Positions 11,467 through 22,877 of a stretch of DNA of 64,000 nucleotides are shown here, piece by piece. Source of the stretch: Calamus simplicifolius (taxonomy: Eukaryota; Streptophyta; Magnoliopsida; Arecales; Arecaceae); NCBI GenBank assembly GCA_900491605.1, contig UESW01004568.1:62001-126000 (forward strand). Reading direction: 5' to 3'. The notes beneath the pieces were generated by a model, which had not been told where the DNA came from, made no database searches, and saw only the letters and a program-made list of their open reading frames with translations. Each line of letters opens with the position of its first letter. Within the stretch, counting starts at the first letter, position 1. A program made the translations under genes and the position numbers.

Positions 11467-12928
11467 GACTAGCCACTAATTAAGCACTTATAAAACCCAT
11501 TCTCAAATTTCAGCCACTCAGCGAAGCGTTCCATCGCACGCCGCTTAAGACACTAGCAGAATAATTACGAAAGAATGATGGAATAATTTCATTCCAGCAA
11601 TTAAGTTAATGTTGAAAGAATGAAATTGAATAGTTTTTCTATTGCATTGTAAACGGAAGGATTACATAATTTATAGACCCTTAAAGAAACAGAATAATTA
11701 AAGCGACAATAAATAAACATAATTCCCTAGATAACAATTTTCAAAAACTCCAAGTTCAAGATGAGCTTGGGATACGAAGAGTCTCTTCAATTTCCAATAG
11801 CTTGGGATACGAAGAGTCTTTTCATTTCCAACAATAACTTATTTCGATGGCGTTCGACCTCAAAAATACAGCAAGAGGTTATTAACAGTGTTACCATCAA
11901 TTATTTTATTGCCAACCTCGAACTTACAATGAAATCATTGCATTGCATGTAGATTTTACAAGGCACAAGCCACGGGGTCACAGATTCCTCAGAAAGCATC
12001 AGAGAAGTCTCAAGATTTCCTGTTCGTCCCTGGAGTTCATTTTCCCTTCTACCGACCAGAAAGATGAGAAGCATATAAATTGACAAGGAGGAGTGCGATT
12101 AAGTTGAAGCAAATTTATTAACCGAAAAGTTAACAACAATATAAGGAAAAATTAACAACAATATATAACGAAAAATTGGGAGGAACTGGAACACGTGTTC
12201 TATGTCGACGGACGGCACTCTCCCATGAGACCAATTACTTTTGCTACGCGTATCATACTATCTATAACATCACCAGTAAATTGAATAAGCTCCCAGAAGA
12301 CAGTTGCAATGCTATGCAAGCCGATGGCTGGGATTTTGCATCTTGCCTATCTTCACCTGTGAATAAGGGGGGAAAAAAAAAAAATCAGGCCTTTTAGATA
12401 TAAAATGGGGAAGAAAATAACAAGCAGTCCTTTGTAAAATGTGGCAAAGATTACTTTTTTAAACCACACAAGCTTTCAAGCATCCATGGATGGCTTGCTC
12501 CTGGTACATAATTTACCAAACAGACCATTCAAGCAATTCAACAAGTTCCAATTCGGTTTTTTAACCCAACAACATGATTTTATTGGTAGAATTGACACCA
12601 GATTCACTTCTATGACCATCAAAATTGTGTATATCAAGAATGGATCCAAGTGGTGGTACCAAGGCCTCCGGCTACTGTTCTTAGATATGTACAAGTCCGA
12701 CCTCCTAAAAGATGTTCATATAGGCATGCATCCGAAATCTGAATATGAGATTCTACATAAATGGGTACGATCCGATAGTAGAGCAAGTCCAACCATTTTA
12801 CCTTCTTTCTTTTCAAGTTCTCTGAATGTTCCTCCTTTTCACTTCTTTTCCTTTTTAAATTACTTCAGCCCCCCGCCACAATGAAATAGGTGTAAAACTG
12901 AAGATATGTAAATTTTCAAGATGGTAAC
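11467..12928. other. 3' flank of the transporter gene; no independent gene
   Basis: Holds the likely 3' UTR of the minus-strand transporter. AATAAA on the minus strand at 12579-12584, about 345 nt past the stop, is a possible polyadenylation signal. A 21-bp block AGCTTGGGATACGAAGAGTCT occurs twice, near 11764 and 11802. The 147-codon plus-strand frame at 12441-12884 is antisense to this UTR and has no recognisable domain. Confidence 0.4.
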
Positions 12929-15900
12929 TTACTCAGGTGGTAGGAGTGATATTTCAATTTCCTGAAGTGTCTTGCCTTTTGTTTCCACAACATTCCTCCG
13001 CACAAATATTGCTGCTATCAGGCAAAAGGAAGCAAATATTGAGTACAAAATCTGTGGTCCTAGTTGCTCCAACAATTGCAGGAATAGCAGACCAACAAAA
13101 AAATTCACCACCTGAAAATTGAAAGTCAGGAAGACATCCGTCAGTTTGAGTTTGTGACATCCCTTAATTTGACCGCAGCATTCAGCAAGCAAACATGTTA
13201 AAAGTAACAATGGCAACAATCCCCAGCACAAGCAACTTCTACATCATCAACACCATCATCAGAGCAACTTTTTTATTGATTCTTCCACACATGGCAACTG
13301 GGCAAAGTAAACAAAACTAACCGGGCTAAACTTTGCATAGTTTTATGTTTTACCACATTTCTCAATGACTTTATTGAGAGGTTTTGCACAAGTTTCACTC
13401 CTTATCACTTCATGACACTTCTACTGAAAAAGCATGATAACATAGAGTGCTTACCCAATGCACAGACATGCATAAAGCCATAGCCTTTGCCCGAATCCTG
13501 TTAGGAAAGATTTCAGGCAAAAGAAGACCGGGAACAGGGCCAGCTCCGAGTGAAATGACAAAACGAATCTGCAAAATATAAGTAGTTAGATTGATACAAG
13601 GTATTCTATAGAAGTATCCCGCTGTTCATTTTATAAAACTACTCATCAAGTAAAATCATGCAAAATCAAACAGAAGTCCAAAATCCCAAGTTTGTTTCAT
13701 ATATCTAATTAGTGATAATCCAACTCCGGTTTCCTTTACAGATCAATGACAGATATCATCATCAATAAAGGGTTTATCAGCAACCTAGAGAAACCATTGT
13801 GGGGTTAAAAACTTGAAAAACAAGTGTCAGGAAGATCGAAAGTATCAAAAGACACTAAGAATGTAGACATTTACAAAGAACTCATGCAACATCTCCACAG
13901 ACATTATCAATATAAGGGTTTACTAGCAACCTAGAGAACCCATCGTGGAGTTAAAACTTGAAAAGCAAGCGCTGGGAAGAACACAAAGTCTCATAAGACA
14001 CTAAGCCAGAATATAGACATTTACAAAGGATCAACAGTCTCTGAGTAACAATGCTGCATAACCAGATGCATTACAGAACATGGACAGAAACTAGACAAGC
14101 ATAGATACAAACTTGAAAATCACAAAAGCATACCAATCATATGTGTTGCATTATAACTTTAATAGTCGACCATTTTACCATATCTGAACACCTGTCCCCC
14201 AAAATAATAATAATAATAATCACATATATGCACACAAAAGTCAAAAATAAAACCCTCTTTTATAATTATGATATGAAAGGTAAAAGAAACAATGGAAAAA
14301 AATTAAAATAGGAAGAGCAACGTAACTTGACAAAATTCTCATCAAAGTTTGAAAATATTTAGATGACATGCAAGAAACTTGGGTGACGAATTTAATAAGA
14401 TTTAAAAAACTAAGAATATGCCGGACGAATGGAGGAAGAGCATTATAATAACGATTTATAGGTATGAAGCTTATGAGTTATACTATGAAACTTAAAAAAA
14501 AAGGGTAATTGAGCATAGATTGAGATATACTATAAAATATCAAAGAATCAATTCGATTTTTTTTCAAAAAGATCGATTAGAGAAGCTATTTTTCTTTTTA
14601 AACGGTTAATGAAGAAAAATAGAAAAAGAAACAAGATCTCCTTAAGATTTTATTGATTTAGAGAAAGCATACGATAGATTTCCTAAAAAAGTCTTAGGGA
14701 AGTGTTAAAAAAGAAATGAATATTCATTAGATATATTAACATAATAAAAGGCATATATGGAGTGGTTACTTTTATTAGAACTACTAATGATGCTATCAGT
14801 AAATTTCTAATTATAGTATGTTTACATGAGGGTCTACTCTTAATCCTTAACATTTTACATTAATTATCATGGATAAGTCTGTTAAATATATTTAAGATGA
14901 TATTCCACAATGTATATTATTTGCAGATGGTATAGTACTAGTAGATAAAACTAAAGCTCGGGTTAATCGTAAGTTGAAATTATGGATAACTGTATTAGAA
15001 TCTAAAAGTTTTAGGTTAAATAGAATAAAAATAAATACATTGATGCAATTTTAATATAGTTAAAATAGAAATGAATATAGAGTAAAAATTAAAGATAATG
15101 AAGTTCTTAAAAGTGATCATTTTTGATATGTTAGATCGATTATTCATAAATAATAAGAGATTAAAAATGATGTTGACCATAGAATTAAAGTAGATTGAAT
15201 GAAATAAAGAATATAAAAGAAATATTATGTGATTGTAAAATACTTGCCAAGTTGAAGGAAAAACTTTATAAGGTACCCACAAGATCAATAATACTTTGCA
15301 GTATGGATTGTTAGACAATTAAAAAATTACATGCACACAAAATGAATGTTGCTAACATAAGAATGTTAAGATGAATGTGATGCAATATAAGAAAGATAAA
15401 ATAAAAAATAAAGTCATTCATAAAATGAAGGTAGCATTAATTAAGGATAAATTAGGAAATGATAACTTAGATAATTTAAATATTTGTAGCATATCTAAAG
15501 ATGCACTAATGCGAAGGAATGATTTAATACATGAAAAAAAGGTAGAAATAGACCCAAAATTACATGGAAAGAAATCATAAAAAATTAAATCTTTACAGCA
15601 AATATGACTCAAAACCAAGCAAAATGAAGGACAATGATTCATATGGTCGATCTATAATACCCCTGGAAATAAAAAAAATTCAGCCGTGCTTGCGCGCACT
15701 CGCAAGCACGCGGCCACGCATGCTTGCACGCATGGTAGTGTGTGTGCCTATGCGCAGCGGCGCATGCCAAGCACGGTACAGGGGAGGGCCGAGCCCTTCC
15801 CTCGTTGATAAAAAGGGGCCATGCCGGCCCCCTTCGGCCTTGCGTCCGCCTCCACCACCATTGCCCGTAAGCCCCCCGCCGACGAGAGAAAGAGAGAGAA

Positions 15901-18900
15901 AGAAGGGAGGGAGTGGGCACGCCTCGACCATGCCCTGGCCGTGGCATGCCAAGGGGCTCGGCGGCATCGGGCGGCCCTCCAAGACTGGACATTGATTGGG
16001 GGGGGGGGGGGGGGGGGGCAGCACTGCTTAAGGCGGCCGAAGAAGGAGAGGGCCACCATGCAGCCCTCCCTTGATGCGGGAGTTGGGTTCGGCTCCCGCC
16101 TTGGTTCAGACCCAGCAGTAAGCACGCCGGCTAGCTGGGCCTAGGCCGTGGGTGGCAACCCTGACCAGTGTCGAAACGGCATCCGATGGGAACAGGCCGA
16201 CCGAAGGAGGGCCGGCCATGTCACTCCAAGGAGAGGGGGAAACAGTGGATAAGAAGGAAAAAGAGAAGAAGAAGAAGAGGGGAGGAAAGTAAGAGGGGTG
16301 GCCGCTGATGGCGACCAGCGCTGGGCCAGTCGAGCAACTCGAGGAGAGGGCCAACGATGGCCCTTGGCTGCAAGCAATCCCTCCCCTAGTTCAGCGAGGC
16401 CAGAGGCAAAAAGAGAGGGGCCTGGGCTCAGTTCAACCCAGTGAGCCCAATTGGACCCAATTTTTGGAACCCAATTTGTGCTTGGCTCAGCATGGGGACA
16501 TATGGGTTTGAATCAGCATGCATTCTAGTTTATTGAAAATTTTTTATTTTCTCATTTGGGCTGATATATGTGGAGATATTCAAACCCCAAGTTGGGTCCA
16601 GGACTAGATTGGGTAGAGTGTCACTTGGGCACCATGATTTTGATAATTAAATATTTTAAATATTATGTTGTAAGTGCCCAAGAGCCCGAATAGCTGATTT
16701 GTGCCTGTGGATTAGCGATAGGATGTAAGCCATTTACAATGATTTCATAAATTATTAAAATATGCTAATTTTGGATTTAAATGCTATATTGATTTACATA
16801 TTGTAGTTGGGAAAAGGCTTAGATGAGTTGAGTTGAGTTGAGATTGATTTACATATTATGTTATTTGAAAATATGGAAAAAAATGAATTGTTTTGTGCTA
16901 TACATGCAATTAGTTACTTGACATTGTTATTTTGAAAATAGCTAATTTTTGCATAACGTTTGATGCATCAAAATTTATTATACAAGTATATATGTATTTA
17001 ACATGTTCAACTACTGCAATGTGAATAGCATATTGATCATGTTTTGCAACAATACCTATCATCCTGTAAATGTGATATGAAAATAATGTTTTTGTAAATA
17101 TGAAAATATATGTCACCACAATCCACTGTGCCATGACATGATATAATTTCTGACTTCAGGACCCACCTCCACAGGGGTCATATGTGGAGGACACATCGAT
17201 GAGGTGTTTTGTTTTGTGATATGATATGATTTGTGATGTGATTCTGATACCACAACCCTATCTCCATAGAGATATATAGGGAGGATACACCCTTTGGGAT
17301 GTTCTGTTCTTAACCCTGTCATGAGAGTATATATGGGCATAATGTATGACCATGGGGCATTTGTAACAAGATGAAATATATATGTAAATTACAATGGATT
17401 TTGATTTGTGATAATTTGGGAAATTGGAACTACATTTTGAGATACTACTTAGCATCAGTTTTCAAAATATTTCAAGCATATAATGAATATAAATTCGGCA
17501 TGCTTATTGAAGAATGAATGTTTTTATAACATGATGACATATATTTTGACTTATGGGAGCTTTAATTGCTATATTTTTGAAATAATGATGATAAGTTATA
17601 ATAGGCTTACTTACTGAGTGTAAGCTTATTAAATTCTCACTAACGTTTTTCAGAGCCAAAGAATTGAAAGGAAAAGGAAAAAACTGGGGTAGATTAGAGC
17701 TTCCATCATATTTATGTTGCATGTATCCAGACATTAATCTTATATTTTGGCATGTAGTCCAAACTTTATTTCATATGGCTTGTATTAAGAATGCTATTAA
17801 CCTTTAATGACATGTAGTTGTTATTCCTTCATCTGATATTTGTTCTGTTACTGGACTTCTTGCATGCTTAGCATGCGGCGGGTTGCCACTCCCTGAATTC
17901 GCCACAAGGTTTGAGGCGTGACACAACCTTAACTAGTTTAGGATTAACAGTTTGTTATTGTTATTATTGTTGTTGTTATTTTTACAATCATGGTGGTTCA
18001 CATATCAAATAAGAATTTGCTACGAAAGAAATGATCATAATGTTTATGACAAGCATACCCAAGCTTGTGTAAACATAATTAGATGTGATATTATTTTGAC
18101 TAAAGAAGCCCCAAGAGTGCATACTTGACAATTTTATTAGATACTCGAGCATACCCAATCATCAATGTAACATTAAAGACATGGCGAAGTAGTTATATTG
18201 ATGATAAGTAGAACTCCAATAGTACAATGTTGGTGAAAAGCCTATAATAGAATTATGATGTTGCCAAAAGAAGCCACAAGAAAACAGATCAATAGCAATA
18301 AAAGGCTCACCATGATAAAGGCCAGATAGAAGACATAAGAACAGATCCAACTGAGTAAGAAAGCCAGCAGTAGAATTGTGAATGATTCAGTGAATCTTTG
18401 AAGTGATGACCACACACTAACATGGCTGACTGACCTACAAAGCTGATGCTGAAGTGAACTAATTGAAGAAGCTAACTGTCAATAAGACAAGCTAGATGCT
18501 GGAATCAACTAGCAAAAAAGCAAACTAGGAGATATATTACACAATAGCACCTAGCTGCATGTGGATGATGCTGGAAATCCCCAAATAGTCAACGTGGACC
18601 AGTGTATGTCAAGCATGGTAAGGAAGATAAGTAGGTCTCAAGGCATGCTTAAAGAAATAAGACGCATGAGGGGCTAGATTGCATGGAGAAAATAGGGTTC
18701 AGATCCCAAGCCAAATGAGAGGAAAGCTGCTTATGCATACATCCATCCATCCACCCAGCGCAAACATGAGGGTGAAGTTCAACAATGAATGATTAGCAAC
18801 TACAAGAACTGACATGGCAGCAAAGAAACTCCAAGAAGTGACAAGCCAAGAAGGAACTCAAGCCTTCGAGTCAAACGAGAATGCCACATGGAATGACAAA

Positions 18901-20872
18901 ATCAAGATGCCCCACAGATTCGTCATGGAAAGATCACTCCTCAGCATGAAAGATAAGAAGGGTCCAAACTAAAAAAAGAAGTCCAAGTTAAGTGGACTCC
19001 ATGGTGTGGCTTCGGCTGGAGACTGGGATTTGGAGGTTTACAGAGAAAAAGAAGAAATGCACCCATTGACCAACCAAAGAAGCAGAAGACACCACGAGGC
19101 AGGATAACAAATAAGATTTTAAGAAGAGCAAGAAGATGAAATTTCCAGGATTCATTGAATATAGCTAAACCATACCAATAGGTAGAGTAAATTCAACTTG
19201 TGAAAGGAAAATAGTCCAACTAAATGCCAGAGATATTCAAAGGACGCAACATAATAAAGCCAAAGTTTTTAGTCATAGTTAAGATAACATAATATTTGGA
19301 TAATTTTAATCTAATCATCAACAAATATGCAAGATGTGCCCTCATGATAAAGTTTCATGAAAAATATGAATTTAAAATGACATCAAAGGTTCTACCAATT
19401 AAGAGAGGGAAGTGTAATTCTACAACATATAGATTGGTTATACGAGTAATCCAACTAAATGGGCCTCAGATCTAGCAACAAGATGCTGACACCAAAACTA
19501 GTTCATTCTCAAAAATCCATAAATTTGTGAATGATGTATTTCTGTTAGTCTACCACAAGAATCAAAGTCTGCTAATTATGGATCAGATAATAGAATCAGT
19601 ATATATTAAGATCTCATGCAACTGAAATATAATTACAATCATCTTGAAGCTTTGGTACTGATACTAAATTTCCAGGTGTCATTTAATGCCAACGCTTAAA
19701 TTGAAGACCCTAGAAAGCCCATGCATATCACAGAAAAGGTGGAAGCAGAGATTTTGATTTTCTAAGTAGCACAAAATAATTCAGGTAAGATAGGTGCCCA
19801 AAACTTACAGTAACATTCCACCAACAGAGAGATACAAAGTCCCATGAAAACTTGCTGCACCAGCCTGCAGACCCATTGCTGCAGCCTGCATCAGCAGAGA
19901 TATTAGATGTTGTTGGTGTAGATGTACACAGAGAAACAACAGTAGATTTTTCACCAAGCAGTTTACCATGGCAAGAAAGCTCCCCAAGAGTAGTGCCTTC
20001 CTTCCTAGTTTGTCCATCAAAAGCATTGCAACAATGGAACCTGGAAACAATAAAATGATAAACAATTATTATCAATTCCAGACAATGGTACTAACATTAG
20101 AAATAGTTCATCTCACCTGATAAATTAGCAAACCCTACACATATGTTGGCAATATCTGTGGGCACCCCCGCGCTTTTAAACACAGTCGAAGAGAAATAGA
20201 ACACAGCATTTATGCCTGATAACTGTTGTAAAGCAAACAGCGTTGTTCCAATAAAAACAACTGTAGGAAAAGAGAAGGGACTTGCAATGAACAAAACATC
20301 CAAGCGGAACTTTCAAAATTATGACAATAGGGGCAGCATGCAAGAAAACCACGATGCAGAAAATGTTGCTAAGTGGAGTGCTTGCCTCTGAAATGGCGGC
20401 CATAGAACAACTCTGAATACTTAACACCTTCTGCATCATCCCCTTTGTCAGAACGTGATAATTCTGCCATCGCTGATTTTACATGAGGTCCTCCTAAGAG
20501 TCTCTCAAATTCAACTTCTGCTTCACCAATTTTTCCTCGCTGTAATATGCCATTAATCGATCATAGCAAATTTCATTTGACAAGTAAATAAAATTAGTTT
20601 AGTATACTTTCCATAGATATTCATGCGGGAGAAAAGGCAAATGGAACTGACACAAGCTTGGCAACATGCTTAAGCTCTGGTATGTTTTTTTTAATTCCAA
20701 ATTATATTTTGTTAAAAAAAGAACTGATAATTACAGCTTTCTAATCAATGAAATTTCTTCTGTTGCATAAGTATACAAATATATACAAAGTCCACAAGCT
20801 TATCATCTGAAATATTTCTATTTTAACACTATATTGTTATCTCACGAAATAACAATAAAAACTTCAGTAGTT

Positions 20873-20913
<41 letters not shown>

Positions 20914-21121
20914 ACTTGGCAACATTCAAATATAGCCAAATCTATATAGCCAAGTCCAAAATCCGATTATCTTTCCCATCCTTGAATCCACACGAATCTT
21001 GAAGCTATCCCACCTTTTTCACTTTTTCCATCATTGGGATTCATGAAATATATGGATCCAATGATGGGAAAGATGACCAGATCTTGACTACATTTCGAAT
21101 GTAGGGAAGTCTAACTCTGCA

Positions 21122-21160
<39 letters not shown>

Positions 21161-22877
21161 TTTTCAATACCAACAATTCCAAGTTAAATTGGTTACCGCA
21201 CTTTAATTGCAACTTCATCAGAAAGAACTATAGCAGATTATTATCTCATCCTAACTTAAGAGAATCCAGGTATGTTAACACAATTATCACACATTAATGC
21301 ATGACTAGTGCATGCATGGCCATACAGCAATCTAAATAAAATTAGCTATCATCTATGATAGAAAACCTTGTAGAGCCAGTGCGGACTTTCAGCACAGAAT
21401 TCAATGCAGAGTGCAAGAAAAGCAGCAGGAGCAGCAGATACCCAGAAGCATACTCGCCACCTGTCAGCATAAAGCAGATACTTCGCATAAGGCAGTGAAG
21501 TTTGATGACAAAAGGCAACAACAACAACAACAACAAAAAAATTCCTACTGGAGGAGTTGTTTAAAACTCTTCATGTTTCTTACCATCCCACAACTTCTTT
21601 CACTGGGATGCCAATAAAGAGAGATACTATAAGTCCAAGACATGTTGCAATCTGAATGAAACTACCATAAGTACCCCTCACGGAAGAAGGAGAAACCTGA
21701 ACAGCATAGCAGAAAAGAAAACAGATAAAAGTCAGGACTGTTAGTAATATGAACCAGAGGATACTCTCGAGCTATCAAAATATGTGATGCTGAATTCCTA
21801 TGTACCTCCGTTACATAGAGGGAAGCTACAGGAGGACCTACACCCATCCCTGTTCCAACCAAGAATCTACCAAGAAGCATACCCTCCAAACTGGACGCTG
21901 AAGCACTGTAAAAGCAAAGAATAAATTTCGCTTTAACACCATCAAAACACATCACCCATGACAAAGAAGGGCATCTGAAAGGAAGAATTCTTTTGAAAAT
22001 AAAAAATAAAAATCTAAGAACTAAGCAAGTCTAACTTTTAACATACTGCAAAAACCAAACGAGTTTCAACAAAGAGATGAGAGGAAAAGCCAATAAATTC
22101 CGGCATGTGGATACATTACCTTATACAAGCTCCAGCGATCATGGGCAAGGCAGCCAACTGGAAAGCTCTGCGCCGCCCAATCCCATCTGCAATCGAACCG
22201 CTAAATAAACACCCAACAAAAGCACCACCCAAACACGTGCTCACCACAAGCCCTGCATCAAACGCCAACTTAGACATGCATTGTACTCCGAAATCGGAAG
22301 GAAATCAAAAGCAAATTGAAATCAGAGGCTCTATTCCAACTGTCATACCTTCTGCCAATGTATTCCCAGCAAAATTAAGATCCATAGAAATGCTTTCAAG
22401 AGGTTCATTAACAACACTGCCACGAATTCCACCCAAAGTTCCAAACTTTATACTTCCCATCACATTTTCAAACATTATAGGAGAGATTGCAGGGAAGAAT
22501 TTGAAAGTAAACTCACCCAAGGTGGTACCCAAACAAGAAAGACGTGATGGTCGCCACGCACACATGCCGCAGAGAGTGCTTCCACGAGGGACTGCTATTC
22601 TCTTCCCCAATAGAATTCAGCAATCGAACTGGCACCAAGAAAATCCATCTAAGAGTCTAAAATCACGACCATAAAAATCCAAACAACCGACCCATATACC
22701 ATTCGAAATCCAACGTAACAGAAACCTAATCCTGATCAAATTCACTCGACTCACGCCTTCAAAAAGCCTCAAACAAAAGAAAATGAGCAACCTGAACTCG
22801 TCATCTCGATCCATGGCGTCTACAAGATCCCTGGATGGCAACCGCTTGTGGATCGAAGAATTAATCTTCCACCTCAT
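12929..22877 (-). CDS. probable plastidic glucose transporter 2-type sugar transporter (MFS), 13 exons, one frameshift
   Basis: Exons on the minus strand: 22792-22877, 22517-22648, 22349-22416, 22120-22252, 21806-21905, 21584-21696, 21367-21460, 20386-20539, 20117-20260, 19967-20040, 19809-19885, 13455-13568, 12929-13111 (stop TAA). They encode about 490 residues, the usual length for this family. Sugar-transporter signatures are present: FGYHLG then VVNEPLESIS, DGIGRRRAF, GRFLVGTGMGVGPPVASLYV, LQQLSGINAVFYFSSTVF, MDKLGRKALLL and the C-terminal ETKGKTLQEIE. Known members sit in membranes with 12 helices and move hexoses; a plastid envelope location is inferred from similarity only. Start chosen as the only ATG in frame with conserved exon 2 (acceptor 22648 keeps phase). 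Exon 12 lacks one base near 13549-13552, intron 8 has a GC donor, and intron 11 is 6.2 kb and transposon-filled. Confidence 0.9.
13751..14035. repeat. imperfect tandem duplication, period about 153 bp, in intron 11
   Basis: Two neighbouring copies share AAGGGTTTA, AGCAACCTAGAGAA, GTTAAAA-CTTGAAAA-CAAG and TAGACATTTACAAAG in the same order. The first runs from about 13751, the second from about 13904. They differ by scattered substitutions and small indels. No coding sense. Confidence 0.7.
14580..15652 (+). pseudogene. RTE-type LINE reverse transcriptase remnant (first part)
   Basis: On the plus strand, FIDLEKAYDRFPKKVLRE (about 14652-14706) matches the plant RTE-clade pattern DLEKAYDRVPREVLW. 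Downstream blocks keep the family order through many stops: YINIIKGIYGVVTFIRTT, a degenerate LFADDIVL region near 14915-14950, SKGFRLS-like sequence at about 15003, and a C-terminal piece at 15371-15580 (RKDKIRN-like KKDKIKN, then MKVALIKDKLGND). The 3' noncoding end GATTCATATGGTCGATC reaches 15652, where a solo LTR interrupts it. It resumes at 17924. No open frame survives. It lies in transporter intron 11, antisense to that gene. Confidence 0.8.
15998..16018 (+). repeat. 21-base G homopolymer
   Basis: Uninterrupted run of G inside the GC-rich part of the solo LTR. Run length in assemblies is often unreliable here. Confidence 0.95.
16788..16857 (+). mobile_element. 40-bp RTE 3'-end stub with 15-bp target duplication
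   Basis: GTAGTTGGGAAAAGGCTTAG followed by ATGAGTTGAGTTGAGTTGAG (16803-16842) is the extreme 3' end of an RTE LINE, ending in a GAGTT repeat tail. It is bracketed by exact copies of ATTGATTTACATATT at 16788-16802 and 16843-16857. The same 3' sequence occurs, longer and in reverse, at 53901-54108. It is inserted inside the solo LTR. Confidence 0.9.
17924..17990 (+). mobile_element. RTE LINE 3' end, resumed after the solo LTR
   Basis: CTAGTTTAGGATTAACAG then a run of GTTATTGTTATTATTGTTG. Joined to the sequence ending at 15652, it gives the usual plant RTE 3' end (GATTCATGTAGCCGACC, then CAATTAGTTTGGGATTAAG, then TTG repeats). It supports the view that the LTR interrupted this LINE. Confidence 0.75.
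17991..19808. other. rest of transporter intron 11, nothing recognised
   Basis: Purine-rich on the plus strand around 18440-19160, with no coding similarity, no clear inverted repeats and no tandem array. It ends at the donor GTAAGT (minus strand) of exon 11. Confidence 0.5.
20875..20912. repeat. (TG)19 microsatellite in intron 7
   Basis: Uninterrupted TG dinucleotides, 19 units. A second compound (TG)n(GA)n tract lies at 21122-21158 in the same intron. Confidence 0.97.

Larger units (their letters stand above)
15653..17923 (+). mobile_element. solo LTR inserted in the RTE LINE
   Basis: Begins TATAATACCCCTGG (family start TGTAAT.CCCC) and ends GGCGTGACA. Internal blocks match the TSD-defined LTR at 42807-44935 in reverse complement. 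Examples are GAGATATTC..ACCC.A.TTGGGT at about 16575 against 44110-44160, and GCATGCGGCGGGTTG at 17872 against 43292-43306. The flanks CGATC (15648-15652) and CAACC (17924-17928) fit a decayed duplication of CGACC. No internal retroviral domain is present, so this is a solo LTR of a Ty3-like element. The 15680-16490 part is GC-rich, with long spurious frames and a 21-G run at 15998-16018. Confidence 0.75.

Noticed and set aside
12441..12884. 147-codon ORF
   Set aside because: Antisense to the transporter 3' UTR, no recognisable domain, low-complexity end.
15639..16377. Several overlapping long ORFs on both strands
   Set aside because: They arise from GC-rich, stop-poor LTR sequence with a G homopolymer. 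No domain, and all frames are open together.
22105..22674. 189-codon plus-strand ORF
   Set aside because: Exactly antisense to transporter exons 2-4, which are well supported.
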